Below are positions 58,431 through 64,000 of a stretch of DNA of 64,000 bases, one piece after another (within the stretch, counting starts at the first letter, position 1; each line of letters opens with the position of its first letter). The DNA is taken from contig NZ_JACHMS010000001.1 in NCBI RefSeq assembly GCF_014205055.1, positions 6,138,001 to 6,202,000 on the forward strand, written 5' to 3'. The position numbers and the translations under genes are program-made. Origin of the DNA: Streptomyces luteogriseus. GTDB lineage: Bacteria > Actinomycetota > Actinomycetes > Streptomycetales > Streptomycetaceae. A model generated the notes under the pieces. That model was not told where the DNA came from. It ran no database searches and worked only from the letters and a program-made list of their open reading frames with translations.

Positions 58431-58690
58431 GTCGCGAGAGGCTCCTGCCACCTCGATCTGCGCGGCGCCTACGCCTGCGGGCAGGGCGCGTACAGCTACG
58501 AGGGCGTCACCCGCGCCGTCGCCACCGGCACGGGTGACGCCGTGACCGCCGGCGGCTCCACCATCGTGGTGGCGAGAGCCACCACGATGATCCTGCTGAC
58601 CGAGCCGGCCCGCTACGCGGCGTCCACCGGCTGGGGACCGGCGGCTCATCGGCCTGCGACCGGCCGTGTGCACAACGAGTGCCGGGGCCA
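58355..58690 (+). pseudogene. second carbohydrate-enzyme-like fragment, opposite strand
   Basis: A plus-strand stretch reads SVGFRTRATVARGSCHLDL, then GAYACGQGAYSYEGVTRAVA and GGSTIVVARATTMILLTEPA, again like an N-terminal sandwich domain of a family-95-type glycosidase. It has no start and ends in decay. Having two related fragments in opposite directions indicates rearrangement. Confidence 0.35.
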
Positions 58691-58785
58691 TGGTTGTTGC
58701 CCGTCCTCGACCGGTGTCGAAGAACCGCGGTCGGCCAGGCGGTGACCTGGCCGACCGCGAGCCTGATGGTGGGGAGCGGAGACCG

Positions 58786-60306
58786 CTACGCCGTCGTCAA
58801 GGGCAACGCGGCGAAGGTGTGCCGCTCCCAGAGGCGGCGGGAGGCCTCCTCCGGGTAGGCGGCGACCGTCGGTTCCGAGTCAAGGACCTGGACGAGGCAC
58901 TGCTCGCTGTCGTACGCCGCCCACCCCGGGTCGCCCGTGGCCGCGAAAGCCGTCCACGCGGAGCGGAAGCGGGCGGAGAGCGCCTCGGTCTCGGGTGAGG
59001 GCGCCGGTCCGGTCAGCATGCCGCCGAGCCCGCCGTACACACCGAAAGTCAGCGGTACATCCAGGCCATGGCAGGCACCGAGAGCTCCGCCGTTCGCCGG
59101 AGCGGACCAGGTGAGGTCGTACATGTGCGCCCGGCCGCCACCGGCCACCTGGGCCTCCACCAAGTGCAGCGATGGCATACGGAACAGCCAGTCGGACTGG
59201 ACAAGTTCGAACAGGTACTCCGCCGAGGCGTCCGGGAACGCGGCGCGGTAGGCGTGCTCGGCGTCCGGCGTCGGCCCGAACAGGCCCAGCGCCATCGAAG
59301 CCAGCCCCTCGTCCACCCGCCCGAGCATCCCGCCCAGCATGAGGAAGAGACGGTACTCGTCCCGGTTGTGCCCGGCGATCAGCTCCACGTCGCGTGCGGC
59401 ACCGCCCGCCAGGGCCTCCCACGGCGTGGTGGGCAGAACGTCGCCGTCGACGACGGGCGAGAACGGGGTCGGGGTGAGGGCGACCGGACCCCAGCGGTGC
59501 ACGTACTCGCGCATCCGGCCACTCAGCGCGGCACCCGCCTGGGGCAGCTTGCGCGGGTCGACACCGGACAGGTCGGCCACCGTCGGGCGCAGGCCGAGCT
59601 CACCGGCCAAGGTCTCGGCGATGTCCGCGGCCAGCGCCTCCGAGAAGAAGGTACCCGGCACGCTCTGCGCGATGGCCCGCCGGAACAGTCCCCGCGCCCG
59701 GGGCATGGCCATCAGCGCGGCGATGGACCCGGCGCCGGCCGATTCACCGAAGACGGTGACCCGGTCGGGGTCGCCGCCGAAAGAGGTGATGTTCTCGCGC
59801 ACCCACTCCAGAGCCGCGACCTGGTCGAGCAGAGCCCGGTTCGCGGGAGCGCCCTCGATCGAGGCGAACCCCTCGATGCCGACTCGGTAGTTGAGAGTGA
59901 CCACGATCAGGTCGCCGTCCCGCGCCAGGCGGCTGCTGTCGTAGGCGGGGTCGTCGGCGGAGCCGAACTTGTAGGCGCCCCCGTAGATCCACACCATCAC
60001 CGGTCGGCGCGCCGCTGGGTCGGCGTCCGGCGTCCAGATGTTGACCGTCAGCCAGTCGTCACCTGCCGGAGGGGGTCCGGCGGGAGTCGCCTCGGGCCCG
60101 AACGGCTCCTGCGGGGGAGGCGGACCGAACGTGAAGGCCTCCCGTGCCCCGTCCCAACGGTCCGCCGGTCGCGGCGCCGCGAAGCGTGCCTCGCCCACCG
60201 GTGGCTGCGCGTACGGGATGCCGCGAAAGACTGCCAGGCCGCCCTCACGGCGGCCGCGGACCGCACCGGCCGCCGTCATGGCCTCGGGAAACTCGCTTTT
60301 GATCAT
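58786..60306 (-). CDS. type-B carboxylesterase
   Basis: The 506-residue enzyme has the carboxylesterase signature: GLAVFRGIPYAQPPVG, an oxyanion-hole YGGAYKFGSA, catalytic Ser in FGESAGAGSIAALMAMPRA (about residue 188), and the C-terminal His in GACHGLDVPLTFGVYG. It hydrolyses carboxylic esters, perhaps plasticiser or p-nitrobenzyl-type esters. No signal peptide; cytosolic. ATG 60306 follows GAGGAG; the longer frame starting at 60438 has no such site. It faces away from the alpha/beta hydrolase across a 340-bp region holding an inverted repeat. Confidence 0.9.
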   Translation of the reverse strand: MIKSEFPEAMTAAGAVRGRREGGLAVFRGIPYAQPPVGEARFAAPRPADRWDGAREAFTFGPPPPQEPFGPEATPAGPPPAGDDWLTVNIWTPDADPAARRPVMVWIYGGAYKFGSADDPAYDSSRLARDGDLIVVTLNYRVGIEGFASIEGAPANRALLDQVAALEWVRENITSFGGDPDRVTVFGESAGAGSIAALMAMPRARGLFRRAIAQSVPGTFFSEALAADIAETLAGELGLRPTVADLSGVDPRKLPQAGAALSGRMREYVHRWGPVALTPTPFSPVVDGDVLPTTPWEALAGGAARDVELIAGHNRDEYRLFLMLGGMLGRVDEGLASMALGLFGPTPDAEHAYRAAFPDASAEYLFELVQSDWLFRMPSLHLVEAQVAGGGRAHMYDLTWSAPANGGALGACHGLDVPLTFGVYGGLGGMLTGPAPSPETEALSARFRSAWTAFAATGDPGWAAYDSEQCLVQVLDSEPTVAAYPEEASRRLWERHTFAALPLTTA

Positions 60307-60427
60307 GGATGACTCCTCACAGAGCGCCGCGTGGCAGCCGGTACGGGCAAGGGTCGGGATCGGGAATCGCCTCGCGCAACACCATTGACACTCGCCCACC
60401 GCGACCTGAAACTCATGCCAGCCAAAA

Positions 60428-60443
60428 GTGAACCACACTTCAC
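60428..60443. promoter_or_regulatory. GTGAA-N6-TTCAC inverted repeat between the two esterase genes
   Basis: In the 340-bp spacer between divergent esterase genes, GTGAACCACACTTCAC forms a symmetric site. The rest of the spacer shows no gene. It may be an operator for one of the two IclR-type regulators encoded nearby. Confidence 0.35.
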
Positions 60444-60647
60444 CAGGCGAACGATTGCGGGCTCACGATCTCCCTCGTGTCGCTCGCCCGGCGGATCAGC
60501 CGGAAGGACATCACGACCCCGGCACCCGTCACGGCCACTGTCGGCGCGGGCGCATCGGACAGCCGGCGTTCGGTCTCCCGGTCTCGTTCGTTCCATCGCT
60601 TCATTCGGCTTCAGCTCACACGAACCCCTCGAAGAGGAGTCGGCACG

Positions 60648-61721
60648 ATGCAGCTACGCACAGGGATACACCTGAGTCAGTTGCGCTCGGGGCGCATCCC
60701 TCGGGCACTGGCGGCGGCCGCCGCAGCCGTGGTTCTCATCACGGCTGCGGGGGCCGCAGCCCCCGCCCGGGCGCAGAACGATGTGGAAGTCACCAAGGAC
60801 CTCGCCTACGCACCCGCCCAACCGCCCGGCACTCAAGGCCACTTGCTGGACCTCTATGTCCCCAGGTCCACGCGGCCGGTCCCGCTGGTGATCTTCTCCA
60901 GCGGCTCGGGTTGGCTGGCGGACAGCGGACGCCGCGGCGCCGACAGGGTGGCCGCACAGCTCAACCCGCGGGGATTCGCCGTCGCGGGCGTGGCGATCCG
61001 CTCCAGCGGGCAGGCACAGTTCCCGGCGCAGCTGTACGACATCAAGGGCGCCATCCGCTGGCTGCGCGCGAACGCCAAAACGTACAACCTGGACCCGCAC
61101 CGCGTCGCGATCATGGGCGACTCGTCGGGCGGCTGGACGACCGCGATGGCCGCGGTCACCGGCGACCGTCCGGAGCTGGAGGGCGACGTCGGCCCGCGCG
61201 GGCCGTCCAGCGCTGTCCAGGCGGCCGTGCCGTTCTACCCGCCGACCGACTTCCTGCAGATGGACGCGCACATGCCGGACGACTGCAGGGTGTTCAACTC
61301 GGCGTTCGGGCTGACGGACTGCCACTCCGACGCCCGCTCACCCGAGTCGCTCCTGCTCGGCTGCACCATCACGGCCTGCCCTGGCAAGGTCGTCGCGGCG
61401 AACCCGCTCACCTACATCGGCGAGCGGCACACCCCGCCGTTCCTGATCTTCCACGGCGAGCAGGACCCCTTTGTGCCGTACCACCAGAGCCGCCTGCTCT
61501 ACGACGCCCTCGCGTCCGCGGGTGAGGAGGCACGTCTGATCTCCTTCCCACGAGCCGGGCACGGGCCGCTGGAGGACATGCTCACCGACGACGAGACCCG
61601 CCAGGGTGCCTACGAGGAGACCACACGCAATGGGCACAGCACGCCGGCCCGCCCCGTGACTCCGACGTGGCCGACCGTCGTCTCCTTCCTGGAACAGCGG
61701 TTGCGCCCTGTGTCCCGCTGA
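60648..61721 (+). CDS. secreted alpha/beta hydrolase (BD-FAE-like esterase)
   Basis: The 357-residue protein has a signal peptide (RALAAAAAAVVLITAAGAAA, cleavage near ARA) and an alpha/beta-hydrolase core: LVIFSSGSGWLADSGRRGAD (oxyanion), catalytic Ser in VAIMGDSSGGWTTAMAAVTG (about residue 168), Asp in HGEQDPFVPYHQ and His in FPRAGHGPLEDM. Four Cys form a possible lid. This is the Aes/BD-FAE-like group, active on ester side chains of polysaccharides or small esters. ATG 60648 has GAAGAGGAG. Secretion fits degradation of an external substrate whose product is imported by the ABC transporter. Confidence 0.86.
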   Translation: MQLRTGIHLSQLRSGRIPRALAAAAAAVVLITAAGAAAPARAQNDVEVTKDLAYAPAQPPGTQGHLLDLYVPRSTRPVPLVIFSSGSGWLADSGRRGADRVAAQLNPRGFAVAGVAIRSSGQAQFPAQLYDIKGAIRWLRANAKTYNLDPHRVAIMGDSSGGWTTAMAAVTGDRPELEGDVGPRGPSSAVQAAVPFYPPTDFLQMDAHMPDDCRVFNSAFGLTDCHSDARSPESLLLGCTITACPGKVVAANPLTYIGERHTPPFLIFHGEQDPFVPYHQSRLLYDALASAGEEARLISFPRAGHGPLEDMLTDDETRQGAYEETTRNGHSTPARPVTPTWPTVVSFLEQRLRPVSR

Positions 61722-61748
61722 GGCGCGTGTCCTCGCCGCCCAACGGTT

Positions 61749-62111
61749 CTACCGTCGTTGGGCGGCGAAGCGTACGAAGGCTTTGGCGGCGCCGTATCCG
61801 CGGTAACCGCCGGTCCGTTGGACGATCTCGAAGAAGACGTACCCGACCGTATCCGTGTAGCAGCGGCGGAACTCCCCGCCCTGCTCGTCGCGGTCGCGGA
61901 GAATGCCAAGTTCGTGATACGTCTCCAGCTCCCCGTCGGGGAATTCGTACGGTGCCGCCAGGTCGTCGCAGTAATTCGCCGGAATCCTGAGGAGTTCGGC
62001 GCCCGCCGCACGGACGTGCCGCACCGCCTCGACGATGTCCTCGACGGCGAACGCCGCATGTCGGGGCCGGATCTCGCGGGCCACCGCGTTCTGATTCGTC
62101 GTCACAAACAA
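61749..62111 (-). pseudogene. C-terminal fragment of a QuiC/HPPD-type dioxygenase-like protein
   Basis: The 120-residue frame matches the end of two-domain 3-dehydroshikimate dehydratases/4-hydroxyphenylpyruvate dioxygenase-like proteins: RHAAFAVEDIVEAVRHVRAA, NYCDDLAAPYEFPDGELETY, ELGILRDRDEQGGEFRRCYT and VFFEIVQRTGGYRGYGAAKA. Intact genes are four to five times longer; the 5-prime part is missing upstream of 62111. The C-terminal metal-binding Glu (VFFEIVQ) is retained. It links to aromatic (protocatechuate) metabolism, like the neighbouring PcaR-type regulator, but is non-functional. Confidence 0.68.
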
Positions 62112-62192
62112 TCACGATGCAGGTGGCCGTACCCATGCCCACAAGTACCCCACCCCGCCACACTGACCAGCGACGATGCCCTACGCCTCACG

Positions 62193-62208
62193 AACTACAG
62201 CTGCCGTG
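62193..62208. repeat. 16-bp direct repeat, right copy
   Basis: AACTACAGCTGCCGTG, identical to 51581-51596. It lies between the truncated QuiC-like fragment and the IS66 fragment. Confidence 0.55.
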
Positions 62209-62306
62209 ACTTTCACCGACGAAACGTAAGCATTCAGAAGGTCGGCCGTGCGTCCGTCTCCTGACGATGTGACAGGTGCGGGGTGGGTGCGGCGGGATCC
62301 GTGGTC

Positions 62307-62702
62307 ATGTCGTCCGCTCTGGAGTCTGCGTCGCGTGAGGATCTCCTCACACTGATCGGACTGCTCCAGCGGCAGGGTTGCGGCCGCAGGGGCGCGGGTC
62401 GAAGCGGCAGAGGCCCAGGCGGCCGAACTCGCGGTGGCCAACGAGCGGTTGACGGCGCGGGTGGCGGAGTTGGAGCGGCGTCTTGGCCGGAACTCGGACA
62501 ACTCCTCGGTGCCGCCCTCCTCGGACGTCTTCGGGCGGCCGGCGAAGAAGCCGCAGCCCAGGAGCGGACGTAGGCGAGGCCGTCAGCCCGGCACCGGCGG
62601 GGCGGGTCTGGCCATGGCCGAGAAGCCCGATGCCACCGAAGACCATGTCCCGGCGGCCTGTACCGGCTGCGGAAGCACGCTGGATCAGGGCGAGCGTGCC
62701 GT
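62307..62702 (+). pseudogene. IS66-family transposase N-terminal fragment, frameshifted
   Basis: ATG 62307 opens MSSALESASREDLLTLIGLL QRQ, then a +1 shift at about 62375 is needed to continue VAAAGARVEAAEAQAAELAV, RLGRNSDNSSVPPSSDVFGR and PAKKPQPRSGRRRGRQPGTG, ending with CTGCGSTLDQGERA. This is the coiled-coil plus zinc-finger N-terminus of an IS66 TnpC. The catalytic DDE part is absent, replaced by a ferredoxin-reductase-like sequence. Confidence 0.8.
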
Positions 62703-63130
62703 GCTCGACGCCGAATGGCTGCTCGGTACCCGCGCCACCGCCCTCGATCCAGCCTCAGGGGCGCTCACCCTCGCCGACGGGCGAAGCCTGCACACGGACG
62801 GTGGTCATCGCCACGGGAGCCCGCGCTCGCACACTCCCCGGAATGCCGCGGCTGCGCGGCGTGCACACCCTCCGCACGCTCGACGACGCACGCCGATTGC
62901 GCGAGGACCTGTCCCGGCCCGGCCGGGTCGTCGTGGTGGGAGGCGCGTTCATCGGCGCGGAGGTCTCCTCCTCAGCGCGTGCCCTCGGACACGAGGTGAC
63001 CATCGTCGAGTCCGAACAGAAGCCGCTGCTACGTCAGTTGGGACCCAAAGCCGCTGGCATCCTGAGCCGCCTGCACACGGACCACGGGGTCGCTCTGGTG
63101 ACCGGCGTGGGTGTCACGGGCCTCGTCGGC
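62703..63130 (+). pseudogene. ferredoxin-reductase-type flavoprotein fragment
   Basis: Directly after the IS66 fragment, translation gives AEWLLGTRATALDPASGALT, then after a frameshift near 62790 TVVIATGARARTLPGMPRLR, TLRTLDDARRLREDL, RVVVVGGAFIGAEVSSSARA (NAD-binding) and VTIVESEQKPLLRQLGPKA. This is the middle of a FAD/NAD ferredoxin reductase of the P450-partner type; both ends are missing. It may have been the electron-transfer partner of a lost oxygenase. Confidence 0.72.
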
Positions 63131-63139
63131 GAGGACGGG

Positions 63140-63275
63140 GACGGCCGCCGGGCTGGCGGTTACAGCCTGGAAGCAGGAAGCCACGGAGTCCCGTCCGAGG
63201 ACTGCGCCGGGTAGCGGCACAGTCCTCGGACGGGAAGGCCGGGATCCTTGGGCTTCAGCCCGAGGATCAAGTCGA
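63140..63275 (+). mobile_element. possible IS200/IS605-type right-end remnant with hairpins
   Basis: The stretch has a 15-bp perfect inverted repeat CCCGTCCGAGGACTG/CAGTCCTCGGACGGG (63190-63204 with 63220-63234) and a second hairpin GATCCTTGGGC/GCCCGAGGATC (about 63244-63269). A short frame before it reads AWKQEATESRPRTAPGSG, like TnpB C-termini. This recalls IS605 right ends where the 3-prime of tnpB overlaps hairpin/guide-RNA sequence. No tnpA or full tnpB exists here. Confidence 0.35.
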
Positions 63276-63285
63276 CGCGGTGCGG

Positions 63286-64000
63286 TTAGGCGGCGCGGGT
63301 GAACTGCCACCAGTTCATGTTGAACAGGTAGCCGCTGCCGCCGGTGAACCGCAGGTAGAGGTCCTGGGTTCCCGTCGCGCCGCTCACTGGGCAGGTCACC
63401 GTGGTCCAGGTCTGCCAGCCGCCGGTGTTCGGCACAGTGCACCGGCCCACGACCGTCCCGCTCGGACTGCCCAGGCGCAGCTCGACGGTGCCGCCGCCGG
63501 TGGCGGAGGCCACGCGCGCGGTGTAGGAGGACGCGCCCGGCCCGAAGGCCGCGCCCTTGACCTTGATGTAGTCGCCGTTTTCGATCCAGCCGACGTTCAT
63601 TCCGCCGTCACTGGTCCATTCGGTCTCGATCCCGGAACCCCAGGCGATCGTCTCGGCCTCCTGGCGTACGTACGGGTCGAGCGCACCGACCTGGGGTGCG
63701 CCGGTGTCCGTCATGTTGATCGTCGGGATCGTTCCGTCAGCGTTGTAGGAGAACTTCTCCACTGCGACCGAGCGGGTGAAGTTGCCGCCGCCCGAGAGGG
63801 CGCCGTTTTGGTAGAAGAAATACGAGTTGCCCTGAAAGTCCACGATGCCCGCGTGGTTGGTGAAGCTGTTGCCCTGGGTGGGCATGACTGTTCCACGGTA
63901 GGTCCACGGCCCGGTCGGGCTGGGTGCCGTGGAGTAGGCGATGAACTCCGCGCAGCACCTGGCCGCGAACACCATGTAGTACAGGCCGTTGCGCTTGTAG
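63286..64000 (-). CDS. GH43-like glycosidase with CBM6, 5-prime end outside window
   Basis: The frame is open to the right edge. The N-terminal part visible, YKRNGLYYMVFAARCCAEFI, followed by SPTGPWTYRGTVMPT and NSFTNHAGIVDFQGNSYFFY, is the C-terminal half of a GH43 five-bladed propeller (arabinofuranosidase/xylosidase). Residues after about VRQEAETIAWGSG form a family-6 carbohydrate-binding module with NGDYIKVKGAAFGPGASSYT and RFTGGSGYLFNMNWWQF. Likely secreted and acting on arabinoxylan. Only 238 residues are in the window; the start is unknown. Confidence 0.85.
   Translation of the reverse strand, partial: YKRNGLYYMVFAARCCAEFIAYSTAPSPTGPWTYRGTVMPTQGNSFTNHAGIVDFQGNSYFFYQNGALSGGGNFTRSVAVEKFSYNADGTIPTINMTDTGAPQVGALDPYVRQEAETIAWGSGIETEWTSDGGMNVGWIENGDYIKVKGAAFGPGASSYTARVASATGGGTVELRLGSPSGTVVGRCTVPNTGGWQTWTTVTCPVSGATGTQDLYLRFTGGSGYLFNMNWWQFTRAA

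Overview
The window is high-GC actinobacterial chromosome, almost certainly Streptomyces. The evidence is dense G/C-ending codon use, many GTG starts with purine-rich ribosome binding sites, 4-bp stop/start overlaps, an actinobacterial type-A RNase P RNA, and gene families typical of the genus (XRE-DUF5753 regulators, SCO2322-family protein, DUF5336, DUF6907, RNase H/acid phosphatase fusion). From memory the gene content resembles the S. coelicolor SCO2290-SCO2326 neighbourhood; I could not check this.

Region by region. 0.1-5.8 kb: a five-gene minus-strand operon headed by a cobalamin riboswitch, encoding a membrane-anchored alpha/alpha-toroid protein, an SCO2322-family protein and a complete ECF transporter (T, fused A-A, S), presumably for cobalamin or a related corrinoid. 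5.9-9.6 kb: a frameshifted remnant, a Methyltransf_19 protein facing an XRE-DUF5753 regulator, a SnoaL-like protein and an MBL-fold hydrolase. 9.6-20.9 kb: aldehyde dehydrogenase plus ferredoxin, a large XRE-NACHT STAND NTPase, a tiny membrane protein, a KstR-like TetR regulator, and a coupled glycosyltransferase/methyltransferase/alpha-toroid trio. 21-25 kb: a tightly overlapping three-gene envelope operon (substrate-binding-like membrane protein, lipoprotein fusing a binding domain to a VWA domain, and an unrecognised membrane protein). 25-34 kb: F420-type LLM oxidoreductase, DUF5336 protein, cell-wall amidase, an atypical-codon secreted protein, methyltransferases and two divergent MFS pumps. 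34-37 kb: a rearranged, apparently decaying two-component system with a polysaccharide pyruvyl transferase gene between kinase and regulator. 37-40 kb: a steroid/fatty-acid beta-oxidation-like MaoC/ADH/SDR operon. 40-49.7 kb: conserved housekeeping genes (Nif3, zinc ribbon with a CTG start, RNase H fusion, KDPG aldolase, YaaA) ending with rnpB.

Immediately after rnpB the character changes. From 49.75 kb to the right edge lies an accessory region: helically phased short repeats, a DUF6907 gene, a truncated ISKra4 transposase, a double IclR regulator, a second IclR, an aliphatic-sulfonate/nitrate-type ABC transporter operon, two esterases, decayed glycoside-hydrolase fragments, a 3-dehydroshikimate-dehydratase-like C-terminal fragment, an IS66 fragment abutting a ferredoxin-reductase fragment, a possible IS200/IS605 end, and a GH43-CBM6 enzyme running off the edge.

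Regulatory logic read directly from the DNA: perfect matches to the KstR box TNNAACNNGTTNNA sit in front of the MBL/aldehyde dehydrogenase pair (9615), the KstR-like gene itself (16701) and the MaoC operon (37174). A second palindrome, CTGA-N7-TCAG, precedes the aldehyde dehydrogenase (9697), the LLM oxidoreductase (26051) and the MaoC operon (37112). Together these suggest a dispersed lipid/steroid catabolic regulon across the window. The most interesting candidates for undescribed biology are the VWA-lipoprotein operon, the riboswitch-controlled toroid/ECF system, the XRE-NACHT gene with its duplicated upstream element, and the rearranged two-component locus.
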